A stretch of DNA of 64,000 nt from Flavobacterium sp. CBA20B-1 (GTDB lineage: Bacteria; Bacteroidota; Bacteroidia; Flavobacteriales; Flavobacteriaceae), in assembly GCF_028473145.1 (NCBI RefSeq), contig NZ_CP092370.1, forward strand, positions 868,001-932,000, read 5' to 3'. The notes under the pieces are model-generated. The model was not told where the DNA came from. It was given only the letters and a program-made list of their open reading frames with translations, and did no database searches. The position numbers and the translations under genes were made by a program. Positions 8,425-17,036 of this stretch are shown in pieces. Positions within the stretch are counted from its first letter, which is position 1; every line of letters starts with the position of its first letter.

Positions 8425-8469
8425 AATAATCAAAAAAGCAGTTCGTGTTGAGCTGCTTCTTTGATTATT
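8425..8469. terminator. long bidirectional terminator-like hairpin
   Basis: AATAATCAAA-AAAGCAG-TTC pairs with GAGCTGCTTCTTTGATTATT (8425-8469) with few mismatches. It lies 150 bp after the last plus-strand gene and could stop transcripts from either side. Confidence 0.6.
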
Positions 8470-8514
8470 TATAAGTAACAATTTTTATAAAATATTAATT
8501 AATAATCTGGTTGA

Positions 8515-8631
8515 TTACAAATATAAACCATAAGCCTCTTCGGTTTCCAACAAATAATCCCTCAAACATTCTCTGTATTGAATACTCGACGCACTTGTTA
8601 GAATAACATCAACAATAAAAGCAAACTTTTA
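8515..8631 (-). pseudogene. possible C-terminal fragment of a lost gene
   Basis: A minus-strand frame ending at TAA 8515-8517 reads FAFIVDVILTSASSIQYREC and then LRDYLLETEEAYGLYL. It has normal amino-acid balance, but a stop precedes it and there is no start. It may be the remnant of a decayed gene in the 400-bp spacer between 8269 and 8677. No family is recognised, and chance is possible. Confidence 0.25.
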
Positions 8632-8676
8632 CCCATAAATTACACTATTTCAATTGATTAAAAATAAAACAAATAT

Positions 8677-9402
8677 CTAATTCCGTTTAAATTCACTCAA
8701 AACAATAGCAGTTGCGGTTGCCACATTTAAACTTTCGGTTTGTTGCAAATCGCCAAAACGTGGAATAGCAATTTTAGCCGTCACCAAGGCCTCAATTTCT
8801 TTAGATATTCCGTTTGCTTCGTTGCCCATGACAATAATTCCGTTGGTAGGCAAATCGGTTTTATAGATATTGGTTCCATCCATAAACGTTCCATAAACAG
8901 CTGTGTGGGCTTGCTTTAAGTAGCTCGCCAAATTGACGTAGTGAATATTTACACGCGTGAGCGATCCCATGGTTGCTTGTACTACTTTTGGATTGTAAAA
9001 ATCTACTGTTTCATTGCTACAAATTAGGTCAGTGATACCAAACCAATCACACAAACGAATAATGGTTCCTAAATTTCCAGGATCGCGCACATCGTCTAAA
9101 GCTATTTTTAACCCATTGGTTTCTGGCAACACCTCTTTCTTCATTTTAAAAACAGCCAAGCATTCGTTGGGTGTGGTTAAAAACGATATTTTTTTCAATT
9201 CTGCTTCCGATATTTCGGTAACTAATTCTTTTGAAACATCGATTTTTAATGGTTGCGTTGTATAAATCTGTTCCAATTCTATGTTGGAATGCAACAATTC
9301 GGTAATAACCTTGAATCCTTCAGCTACAAAAACACGATGGGTGTCGCGAAATTTTTTTTGCTTTAATTGCGTTATATATTTGATTTGGTTCTTAGTAAGC
9401 AT
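8677..9402 (-). CDS. TrmH/SpoU-family RNA 2'-O-methyltransferase
   Basis: 241 residues with an N-terminal substrate-binding domain (QKKFRDTHRVFVAEGFKVI) and a C-terminal SPOUT domain. All three SpoU motifs are present: motif 1 DDVRDPGNLGTIIRLCDWFG, motif 2 IVMGNEANGIS, motif 3 SLNVATATAIVL. The enzyme should transfer a methyl group from SAM to a ribose in rRNA or tRNA; the target cannot be read from sequence. It is divergent from tamL with a 40-bp shared promoter region, a pairing I recall in other Flavobacteria. Confidence 0.92.
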   Translation of the reverse strand: MLTKNQIKYITQLKQKKFRDTHRVFVAEGFKVITELLHSNIELEQIYTTQPLKIDVSKELVTEISEAELKKISFLTTPNECLAVFKMKKEVLPETNGLKIALDDVRDPGNLGTIIRLCDWFGITDLICSNETVDFYNPKVVQATMGSLTRVNIHYVNLASYLKQAHTAVYGTFMDGTNIYKTDLPTNGIIVMGNEANGISKEIEALVTAKIAIPRFGDLQQTESLNVATATAIVLSEFKRN

Positions 9403-9444
9403 TCGTAAAAAATTGTAATTTTACCAGTTGAAATTGATTTGATC

Positions 9445-11997
9445 TTGAAAAATAATTTATCAAAAATACTATTTATCACTGTAATATCCAGCTTTTTTTT
9501 AGCATGTTCTTTAACTAAGCGTGTTGATAATGAAGAACGCCTGTTAATGGAAAACGAAATTGTGGTGAATAATAAAAAAGAGAAAAGCGAAACCGTAACA
9601 CAGCTTTTATACCAGCAACCAAACAGCAATCTGTTGGGTTATCGCCTGCGTTTACAAATGTATAATATGGCTAAGGTGAACCCCGATTCTAGCTATCAAG
9701 CGTGGTTAGACAAGCACCGAAAAACCGAACGTTTTTTAACTAAATTGCTTTCTGCGAAGCAAGTAGATCGTTTGGGTACTTCGTTTTTTGTTTCGGGTTT
9801 AGGAAAAACCTTGAAAGAACTAGGCGAAGCGCCGGTAATATTTAACCAAGAGCGAACTAATAAATCTGTAATTCGTTTAAAAAATCATTATTTTAACCAA
9901 GGATATTTCAACACTAAGGTTTCTTATGAATTAGACAGCATCAAACCAAAAAAAATAAGTGCTTTATACAAGGTTGATACCGGCAAAGCTTATGTGTATG
10001 ACAGTATTGCTGTGATGGTGCAATCAACCGAATTAGATTCGCTTTATAAAACCAATAGACGTGCCAGCATTATTAAAAAAGGAGCTCAGTACAACGCAGC
10101 AAAATTAGACGAAGAACGCGATCGCATTACTTCTTTCTTTAGAAATAATGGGGCTTACGATTTTCAGAAAACCTACATCAACTATGTGATGGACACTTTA
10201 AAGCAAAATCACACGGCTGATATCTATTTAAACATTGATAATAAAAGCATTAAACAAGGCGACACCCTTACTACCGAACCTTTTAAATTGTATAAAATAA
10301 GCAAGGTGAATATTTTCACAAGCAATACATCGGCAGAATCGCAAGTGATTACAGATTCGATAGCGTATAAAGACCTAAATATTTATAGCAAAGGACCATT
10401 GAGCTATAAACCAAAAGTGTTGCGGAATGCTGTTTTTATTGACAAAGACACCTATTTTTCTGATACCCGAAGGTTAATCACTTCACGTTCATTGAGTAAT
10501 CTAAAAGTTTTTAATTATCCTACTATTGAATACATTCCCGATCCGAAAGATAGCTTAGGAAAAAGCCTTATTGCCAATATTACCCTAAATCCTCGTAAAA
10601 GAATTACTTTTAATCCATCAATCGATGTAAGCCATTCAAACATTCAAGATTTTGGTATTGAAGGAAGTATTGGTTTTATGTTTCGAAATTTGTTTAAAGG
10701 AGCCGAAATTTTAGATGTAAGCTTTCGTGGAAACATTGGATCATCTGCATCGAGATACCGCAGTGTTCAAAACACCTTTTTTGATATTTTAGAATATGGT
10801 GCCGATGTAAAACTTACTTTTCCGCGATTTGTATTTTTTTCAAACCAAATCGATAAAATCATCGATCGCACCTCTTTTCCTAATACTTCATTAAGTTTAG
10901 GATTTTTCAATCAGCAAAACATTGGTTTAGACAAGCAAAATCTTACCGGAATTTATAATTACAGTTGGTCGTACAAACGCAGAAACACCATTAGTTTCGA
11001 TGTTTTTAATTTGCAATTTGTTCGAAACATGAATCCTGGAAACTATTTCAATGTGTATCGATCTTCCTATAATAGATTGAACGAAATTGCGCAAACCACC
11101 AATACTAATCCCGATTATTTAGACCAAAACGGCAATTTGAATATTGCCAACAGCGGCGCCGATTTGTTTATGATAGATGTTTTAAGTGGAAACACTAATG
11201 CTAATGAAGAAGACATCAGAACCATTTTAAGTATTGCTGAACGAAAGGTTCGATTAACCGAAAACAACCTTATCTTAGCAAGTAATATTGTTTATACTTA
11301 TTCCAACCGATTCAATATTAAAGATCAAGATTTTTTCACATTCCGCACCAAGTTAGAATCGGCAGGAAGTCTATTAAATCTATTGGCTAAATCGAATAAC
11401 AAAGTCAATACATCAGACAAAAACACTATTTTAGATGTGGCATATTCCCAATATATTAAAGGAGAAGTAGATTTTGTAAAATATATCGATTTAGGCAATC
11501 AAAACGTGTTGGCATTGCGGGCATTTGCCGGTATTGCGGTTCCCTTTGGCAATTCAGACAACATACCCTTTTCGCGAAGCTATTTTGCGGGTGGAACCAA
11601 CGACAACCGTGCTTGGCAGTCCTACCGCTTAGGTCCTGGGCGCAGCGGCAGTATCCTAGATTTTAACGAAGCAAACATGAAACTAGCTTTCAATGCAGAA
11701 TACCGCTTCAATGTTTCTGGTCCATGGAATTTAGCCCTTTTTGCCGACGCAGGAAACATTTGGAACGCTTTAGATGATATTGAAGACGAAGAAATGACCT
11801 TTACCGGATTAGAATCATTGAAAGATATTGCCTTGGGAACAGGGTTGGGAATTCGCTATGATTTTTCTTTTTTTGTGGTTCGATGCGATTTGGGTTTCAA
11901 AACCTACAACCCCGCAAACGAGCCTGGAAACAAATGGTTTAAAGAATGGAATTTAAGTAAAACCGTTTTAAATGTAGGAATTAATTATCCGTTTTAA
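9445..11997 (+). CDS. tamL: TamL-like BamA/TamA-family outer-membrane lipoprotein
   Basis: About 850 residues. The N-terminus has a signal and lipobox (ITVISSFFLACS), then POTRA-like segments (GYFNTKVSYELD, YDSIAVMVQ), and a C-terminal 16-strand-type barrel ending KTVLNVGINYPF. The Omp85 hallmark region is SRSYFAGGTNDNRAWQSYRLGPG. TamL is the lipidated Bacteroidota counterpart of TamA and works in outer-membrane protein or lipid insertion with TamB. There is no ATG at the 5' end: TTG at 9439 or 9445 is available, and I prefer 9445 (MKNNLSKILF), which gives a normal lysine-led signal peptide. Confidence 0.85.
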   Translation: MKNNLSKILFITVISSFFLACSLTKRVDNEERLLMENEIVVNNKKEKSETVTQLLYQQPNSNLLGYRLRLQMYNMAKVNPDSSYQAWLDKHRKTERFLTKLLSAKQVDRLGTSFFVSGLGKTLKELGEAPVIFNQERTNKSVIRLKNHYFNQGYFNTKVSYELDSIKPKKISALYKVDTGKAYVYDSIAVMVQSTELDSLYKTNRRASIIKKGAQYNAAKLDEERDRITSFFRNNGAYDFQKTYINYVMDTLKQNHTADIYLNIDNKSIKQGDTLTTEPFKLYKISKVNIFTSNTSAESQVITDSIAYKDLNIYSKGPLSYKPKVLRNAVFIDKDTYFSDTRRLITSRSLSNLKVFNYPTIEYIPDPKDSLGKSLIANITLNPRKRITFNPSIDVSHSNIQDFGIEGSIGFMFRNLFKGAEILDVSFRGNIGSSASRYRSVQNTFFDILEYGADVKLTFPRFVFFSNQIDKIIDRTSFPNTSLSLGFFNQQNIGLDKQNLTGIYNYSWSYKRRNTISFDVFNLQFVRNMNPGNYFNVYRSSYNRLNEIAQTTNTNPDYLDQNGNLNIANSGADLFMIDVLSGNTNANEEDIRTILSIAERKVRLTENNLILASNIVYTYSNRFNIKDQDFFTFRTKLESAGSLLNLLAKSNNKVNTSDKNTILDVAYSQYIKGEVDFVKYIDLGNQNVLALRAFAGIAVPFGNSDNIPFSRSYFAGGTNDNRAWQSYRLGPGRSGSILDFNEANMKLAFNAEYRFNVSGPWNLALFADAGNIWNALDDIEDEEMTFTGLESLKDIALGTGLGIRYDFSFFVVRCDLGFKTYNPANEPGNKWFKEWNLSKTVLNVGINYPF

Positions 11998-12006
11998 TAA
12001 AATTAC

Positions 12007-12014
12007 TATTTTTG
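12007..12014 (+). promoter_or_regulatory. -7 promoter box before fbaA
   Basis: TATTTTTG matches TAnnTTTG and lies 44 bp before the fbaA ATG. No clear -33 TTTG is present, so the call rests on one element. Confidence 0.5.
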
Positions 12015-12057
12015 TAAGCTAATACACACAAATTTTAAAAACACACAACCTATAAAT

Positions 12058-13125
12058 ATGGCACACAATATTAAGCCAGGCGTGGCAACCGGCGATCAAG
12101 TACAAGAAATATTCAATTACGCAAAAGAAAAAGGGTTTGCATTACCCGCAGTAAACGTAACATCGTCTAGCACTATAAACGGTGTATTAGAAACAGCTGC
12201 AAAATTAAAAGCACCCGTAATCATTCAGTTTTCAAATGGCGGTGGTTTGTATATGGCAGGAAAAGGATTAAGCAATGAAAACGAACGTGCTGCCATAGCT
12301 GGATCTATTGCTGGAGCAAAACAAATTCACGAATTAGCAGAATTATACGGTGCAACGGTAATTATACACACAGACCATTGTGCAAAGAAATTATTACCTT
12401 GGATTGATGGATTGCTAGAAGCCAGCGAAGCATTTTATGCTGAAAAAGGAAAACCTTTGTTTTCATCCCACATGATTGATTTATCGGAAGAACCAATCGA
12501 AGAAAATATTGAAATATCTAAAAAATACCTAGAGCGCATGAGCAAAATTGGTATGACTTTAGAAATTGAATTAGGCATAACAGGCGGTGAAGAAGACGGC
12601 GTTGACAACACGAATGTGGATTCATCAAAACTATACACGCAACCAGAAGAAGTGGCTTATGCCTACGAAGAATTAATGAAAATATCGCCACGTTTCACCA
12701 TCGCAGCAGCATTTGGTAATGTACACGGTGTTTACAAACCAGGAAACGTGAAATTGACCCCGAAAATTTTAGATAATTCACAAAAATTCGTTCAAGAAAA
12801 ATTCAATACCAAAAACAATCCAGTTGACTTTGTATTCCACGGTGGTTCTGGATCAACATTAGAAGAAATTCGCGAAGCAATATCATACGGAGTTATTAAA
12901 ATGAATATCGATACTGATTTGCAATTTGCATTCACCGAAGGTGCACGTGATTATATCCTTTCTAAAAAAGAATATTTAATGACACAAATTGGAAATCCTG
13001 AAGGCGACGACGTTCCCAACAAAAAATATTACGATCCACGCAAATGGATGCGCGAAGCAGAGTTAACATTCAATAAACGTTTAGAACAAGCTTTTGCAGA
13101 TCTAAACAATGTAAACACATTATAA
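12058..13125 (+). CDS. fbaA: class II fructose-bisphosphate aldolase
   Basis: The 355-residue zinc enzyme interconverts fructose 1,6-bisphosphate with dihydroxyacetone phosphate and glyceraldehyde 3-phosphate in glycolysis and gluconeogenesis. Visible features are the zinc-ligand motif VIIHTDHCAKK, the second metal region LEIELGITGGEEDGVDN, ligand histidines in GNVHGVY and VFHGGSGS, and the phosphate-binding NIDTDLQFAF. The length fits the long class IIA type of E. coli FbaA. It is followed by accD in the same direction, but the spacer is repeat-rich. Confidence 0.98.
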   Translation: MAHNIKPGVATGDQVQEIFNYAKEKGFALPAVNVTSSSTINGVLETAAKLKAPVIIQFSNGGGLYMAGKGLSNENERAAIAGSIAGAKQIHELAELYGATVIIHTDHCAKKLLPWIDGLLEASEAFYAEKGKPLFSSHMIDLSEEPIEENIEISKKYLERMSKIGMTLEIELGITGGEEDGVDNTNVDSSKLYTQPEEVAYAYEELMKISPRFTIAAAFGNVHGVYKPGNVKLTPKILDNSQKFVQEKFNTKNNPVDFVFHGGSGSTLEEIREAISYGVIKMNIDTDLQFAFTEGARDYILSKKEYLMTQIGNPEGDDVPNKKYYDPRKWMREAELTFNKRLEQAFADLNNVNTL

Positions 13126-13130
13126 TTAAT

Positions 13131-13188
13131 TGCGAATTGCGAATTACAATAAAGTTCACAATTCATAATTTATAATTCATAATTTATA
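13131..13188. repeat. short tandem repeats between fbaA and accD
   Basis: TGCGAAT occurs twice (13131-13145), and the 14-mer ATTCATAATTTATA is repeated perfectly in tandem at 13161-13174 and 13175-13188. This is a low-complexity microrepeat, probably slippage-prone. It occupies the accD leader. Confidence 0.75.
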
Positions 13189-13192
13189 GACT

Positions 13193-14047
13193 ATGGCTTG
13201 GTTTAAAAGAAAAGAAAAAGGAATTACAACACCTACCGAAGATAAAAAAGACACACCCAAAGGCTTGTGGTATAAATCACCTACGGGAAAAATCATAGAA
13301 TCAGACGAATTAGCACGAAACTTGTGGATTTCGCCAGAAGATGATTACCATGTGCGAATTGGTAGCAAAGAATATTTCGAAATTTTATTTGATGACAATC
13401 AATACAAAGAATTGTTTGGGTCAATTACTGCAAAAGACCCTTTAAAGTTTGTTGATACAAAAAAATACAGCGACCGTCTAAAAGAAGCAAAAGACAAAAC
13501 CAAATTGAAAGATGCTGTTCGGGTAGCCGTAGGAAAATCAAAAGGAGCAGATTTAGTGGTAGCATGTATGGATTTTGCTTTTATCGGTGGATCAATGGGT
13601 TCGGTGGTAGGAGAAAAAATTGCACGCGGAATTGATCATTCCATCAAACACAACATTCCTTTTATGATGATTTCAAAATCAGGAGGTGCACGTATGATGG
13701 AAGCTGCATATTCGTTGATGCAAATGGCAAAAACATCGGCAAAATTGGCACTTTTGGCAGATGCTAAAATTCCATATATTTCTTTATGTACTGATCCAAC
13801 AACCGGCGGAACCACTGCTTCCTATGCCATGTTGGGCGATATAAACATTGCCGAACCAGGTGCATTGATTGGTTTCGCAGGGCCAAGAATCGTTAAAGAC
13901 ACTACTGGAAAAGACCTTCCTGATGGCTTTCAAACATCTGAATTTTTATTAGAACACGGTTTCTTAGACTTTGTAGTGCACAGAAAACAATTAAAAGACA
14001 AAGTGAATCAATACATCGATTTGGTTTTAAATCAACCTTTACGATAA
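13193..14047 (+). CDS. accD: acetyl-CoA carboxylase carboxyltransferase subunit beta
   Basis: 284 residues. With AccA it moves the carboxyl group from carboxybiotin to acetyl-CoA, giving malonyl-CoA for fatty-acid synthesis. The crotonase-fold core is typical: [43 protein letters not shown] in part, [19 protein letters not shown], and [14 protein letters not shown]. The N-terminal region aligns with E. coli AccD ([21 protein letters not shown]), but all four zinc-ribbon cysteines are replaced. I recall the same loss in other Flavobacteria, so it is likely a lineage trait rather than damage. No accA is nearby. Confidence 0.96.
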   Translation: MAWFKRKEKGITTPTEDKKDTPKGLWYKSPTGKIIESDELARNLWISPEDDYHVRIGSKEYFEILFDDNQYKELFGSITAKDPLKFVDTKKYSDRLKEAKDKTKLKDAVRVAVGKSKGADLVVACMDFAFIGGSMGSVVGEKIARGIDHSIKHNIPFMMISKSGGARMMEAAYSLMQMAKTSAKLALLADAKIPYISLCTDPTTGGTTASYAMLGDINIAEPGALIGFAGPRIVKDTTGKDLPDGFQTSEFLLEHGFLDFVVHRKQLKDKVNQYIDLVLNQPLR

Positions 14048-14052
14048 ATAAC

Positions 14053-14082
14053 AAAGCATTGCCTAAACGCAATGCTTTTTTT
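14053..14082 (+). terminator. rho-independent terminator of accD
   Basis: AAAGCATTGC pairs with GCAATGCTTT around CTAAAC and is followed by a T-run. Confidence 0.9.
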
Positions 14083-14197
14083 TATATTCATTACTATATT
14101 ACATATCGCAACCTCTTTCGAATCAAAAAAAAGCAAAAGTTAGATTAAAGAGTATCAAACCATTAAAAAATAATTACAAATAAGTTATTTAAAAGCC

Positions 14198-14227
14198 TTG
14201 CAAAATAAAATAAACCTATTATATTTG
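14198..14227 (+). promoter_or_regulatory. promoter of the tRNA array
   Basis: TTG at 14198-14200 and TATATTTG at 14220-14227 are separated by 19 bp, a good Bacteroidota promoter. It lies 43 bp before the first tRNA. Confidence 0.75.
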
Positions 14228-14270
14228 CACTCGCAATACAGCACATAAAAATGCTCTTTGTAAGTTCTTT

Positions 14271-14356
14271 GCTCGAGTGGTGGAATTGGTAGACACGCTG
14301 GACTTAAAATCCAGTGAACAGTAATGTTCGTGCGGGTTCAAGTCCCGCCTTGAGTA
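14271..14356 (+). tRNA. tRNA-Leu(TAA), copy 1
   Basis: 86 nt with a class II long variable arm. The anticodon stem CTGGA/TCCAG encloses loop CTTAAAA with anticodon TAA. The acceptor GCTCGAG pairs with CTTGAGT, including G-U pairs. CCA is not encoded. The T-arm GCGGG-TTCAAGT-CCCGC is perfect. Confidence 0.97.
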
Positions 14357-14428
14357 CTTTTTTTTTGCAAATAATAAAATTATTTATAAATTTGCAATCC
14401 AAGTTCTTTTTAAACTAAAAATACAGAC

Positions 14429-14501
14429 GCGAAAATAGCTCAGTTGGTAGAGCGCAACCTTGCCAAGGTTGAGGTCGCGGGTTCGAACCCCGTTTTTCGC
14501 T
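14429..14501 (+). tRNA. tRNA-Gly(GCC), copy 1
   Basis: 73 nt. The anticodon loop TTGCCAA (GCC) is closed by AACC/GGTT. The acceptor GCGAAAA pairs with TTTTCGC and the discriminator is T. CCA is not encoded. Confidence 0.97.
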
Positions 14502-14517
14502 CAACGTTGATACAATT

Positions 14518-14603
14518 GCTCGAGTGGTGGAATTGGTAGACACGCTGGACTTAAAATCCAGTGAACAGTAATGTTCGTGCGGGTTCAAGTCCCGCCTTGA
14601 GTA
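14518..14603 (+). tRNA. tRNA-Leu(TAA), copy 2
   Basis: Identical over 86 nt to copy 1 at 14271. The flanking spacers differ from those of copy 1. Confidence 0.97.
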
Positions 14604-14624
14604 CTAACGTTTTTTTTAATGTAT

Positions 14625-14697
14625 GCGAAAATAGCTCAGTTGGTAGAGCGCAACCTTGCCAAGGTTGAGGTCGCGGGTTCGAACCCCGTTTTTCGCT
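14625..14697 (+). tRNA. tRNA-Gly(GCC), copy 2
   Basis: Identical over 73 nt to the copy at 14429. Confidence 0.97.
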
Positions 14698-14713
14698 CAA
14701 AATCTATTTATCT

Positions 14714-14799
14714 GCTCGAGTGGTGGAATTGGTAGACACGCTGGACTTAAAATCCAGTGAACAGTAATGTTCGTGCGGGTTCAAGTCCCGCCTTGAGTA
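14714..14799 (+). tRNA. tRNA-Leu(TAA), copy 3
   Basis: Third identical tRNA-Leu. It closes the alternating Leu-Gly-Leu-Gly-Leu array. Confidence 0.97.
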
Positions 14800-14834
14800 C
14801 AAAACGAAAATTACAGCAATAAATAGATAAACAA

Positions 14835-14866
14835 AAAATCTGAAGTGTTCGCTTCAGATTTTTTTG
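14835..14866 (+). terminator. terminator of the tRNA array
   Basis: TCTGAAG pairs with CTTCAGA, flanked by A-run and T-run tails. It sits between the tRNA array and the convergent rnpB gene and can serve both. Confidence 0.85.
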
Positions 14867-14895
14867 TTTATATAAAATAGTAAATATCTAAATAA

Positions 14896-15192
14896 AGTAG
14901 ACCTATAAGCCGGGTTCTGTACATCGCTCAAAGCATGTCCTTATCATTTATCTACACTTTCAATTACTCAAAAGTTCTATCTGCCTACCCTCCAACTTGC
15001 GCGAGCAGCACTTAATGTTGGTTTACATGGCATTTCACCGAATAGAGTTTACCTGGTTTCACTACAGCCGAACTGTACATACTTTCTGTTGCACTTGTCC
15101 TCACCTCACGGCGGACGGGCGTTACCCGCTATTCTGCTCTATGGTGCCCAGACTTTCCTCTGACCAAAGCCAGCGATAAGGTGGTCTACTTG
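14896..15192 (-). ncRNA. rnpB: RNase P RNA (rnpB)
   Basis: Read on the minus strand, the ~295-nt RNA has the universal 5' element GAGGAAAGTC (plus-strand complement at 15151-15160) and the 3' element ACAGAACCCGGCTTATAG (complement of 14903-14920), which pair to form P4. The ends AAGTAGACC and GGTCTACTT form P1. It is the catalytic RNA that matures tRNA 5' ends, here directly convergent with a tRNA array. A TATTTTTG box about 10 nt upstream of the RNA end (minus strand, near 15200) is a likely promoter. Exact ends are inferred. Confidence 0.95.
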
Positions 15193-15199
15193 TTTGCAA

Positions 15200-15472
15200 A
15201 AATACTACGAATATTTGTTTTATCCTTATCTAATTAACAATCTATTTTTCTTAATAAATCTCCTTAGAATCTTTCGCAATCAAAATCAGCTTAATCTATA
15301 TTTTTTTTTCAAATTCTTATCTCTATTTAACGAATAAATCTCAAAAAAAATCCCTCCAAGATGTTATTGATTGAATTTTATCGTGATAGAATATTCTTAA
15401 TAAAGTTAAATGTTTTACTAAAACACAAAAACAAGTAATATATTTTATGAGTTTGAATAAACAATCATTCTC
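15200..15472. other. AT-rich spacer, nothing coding seen
   Basis: Between the rnpB promoter and the decayed TetR gene the sequence is very AT-rich with homopolymer runs. No gene, RNA structure or convincing promoter was seen. Confidence 0.4.
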
Positions 15473-16108
15473 ATGAAAAAAGAAATTCCAATCAGAGAAG
15501 ACAAAATTTTCTAATTATATGCAGATTACATACTAAGCCATGGTGAACAACGCAAAAGTATTTATCAATTTGCAAAAGAAAATAAGTTTGAAGAGTAAAA
15601 ATTCTACGACTTCTTTACAAGTTTTGATCAACTTAAAAAACAAATTTTGGTCAAACTTTTTAGTAAATCTATAGAATTAGCAGAAGAAGTAAACAATGCA
15701 GATGGAATGACTTTAAAAGAAAAACTTTTGGATGTTTACTATATCTTTTTTGAAAACCTTACCATGAACCGTTCGCTCTTAATGATGATTTTGGGTAACC
15801 ACAAATTACCTCTCTCTAAAAATTTGCTATCTCTGAAAAAAATCCATCTGGAATATATAAAAACATTGGATTTTAGTTCTTGGGAAATTTTAGAGAACGC
15901 TAAAGAGAACATTAAAAACACCCATGAGCAAATACGTGAAAATGTATTGTGGTTACATCTTGTATCCGCCATAGAATTTTGGAAGAATGATAGTTCCCCT
16001 GCATTTGAAAAGACCGATATTTTCATTGAAAAAACCATTGACACTGGTTTTGAATTGATGGACAACGAACCGTTGCGAAAAGTATTTGATCGTGGTAAAT
16101 TTCTTTGA
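15473..16108 (+). pseudogene. TetR-family-like regulator with two nonsense codons
   Basis: From the ATG at 15473 a single frame encodes a 210-residue TetR-like protein (MKKEIPIREDKIF, then LYADYILSHG...SIYQFAKENKF). It is broken by TAA at 15512-15514 and TAA at 15596-15598. Both could be single changes from GAA or AAA, since neighbouring residues fit ELYADYIL and EEKKFYDFF. The remainder to 16108 is open and helical, matching the TetR C-terminal ligand domain often found beside AarF-like kinases. The DNA-binding region contains the lesions, so the regulator is dead. Confidence 0.75.
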
Positions 16109-16133
16109 AAAGAAAAATTTAATAGAAGTTAAA

Positions 16134-17036
16134 ATGAAAACATTAGATAAAATTCCAACAGGAGAATTGGAACGGACAAGCAGCCTGCTCAAAGCCAGAG
16201 CAAAAGTCGGTGTCAATTACCTGAAATATTACGGAAATAAAATAACGAAAGATAAAGATGAAGCCCGCAAAATTCTGAATGAGGACAATGCAACAGACAT
16301 TTACGATTCATTGAAAGAATTGAAAGGTTCTGCGCTCAAAGTTGCTCAAATGCTGAGTATGGAAAAAAATATTCTTCCGGTGGAATATGTGGAGAAGTTC
16401 TCGCTTTCGCTGTTTTTAGTTCCGCCTTTGTCGGGTGCTTTGGTGAAGAAAACCTTCAGAAAATATTTTGGGAAAAATCAGGAAGATATTTTTGATGAAT
16501 TTTCTGCCGAATCAGTTAATGCTGAGAGTATCGGACAGGTTCATACCACAAAAAAAGACGGTAAAAAACTAGCTGTTAAAATCCAATATCCCGGTGTAAG
16601 AGAAAGTATTTCGAGTGACCTGAAAATGGTAAAACCAATTGCGATGAAGATGTTCAACATTAAAAAAGAAGGTTCGAAATCATATTTTCAGGAAGTGGAG
16701 GACAAATTGTTTGAGGAAACTGATTATAATCTGGAACTCAAACGCAATCAACACTTTGCAGAAGAATGCAGTCATCTTCCGAATGTAAATTTTCCGCTTT
16801 ATTATCCTGAATTTTCGTTTGAGAAAATCATTACGATGGACTGGATGTTGGGAATTCATTTTTCGGAGTTTACCAAAAAACAGAATTCACAGGAGGATTT
16901 GAATAAAATCGGACAGACGCTTTGGGATTTTTATATGTATCAGATGCATATTCTGAAAAAAATTCACGCCGACCCGCAACCGGGAAATTTCCTGATTTCG
17001 GAAAACAAGGAATTATTGTTTATCGATTTTGGCTGA
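16134..17036 (+). pseudogene. AarF/UbiB (ABC1/ADCK)-family kinase, 3'-truncated
   Basis: Start ATG 16134 (MKTLDKIPTGELERTSS). The ABC1 signature is present: LKGSALKVAQMLS (KxGQ-type region), AESIGQVHTTKKDGKKLAVKI with the ATP-lysine region, EETDYNLELKRNQ, HADPQPGNFLI and IDFG. The frame ends TGA directly after IDFG (300 residues), where full-length relatives continue for well over 100 residues. The following bases belong to a photolyase frame, so an internal deletion has joined the two genes. The kinase cannot be complete. Its codons are richer in CCG/CGG-type triplets than neighbouring genes. Confidence 0.8.

Noticed and set aside
14997..15179. 60-residue plus-strand open frame
   Set aside because: It lies inside rnpB on the opposite strand; RNase P RNA conserved elements explain the sequence.
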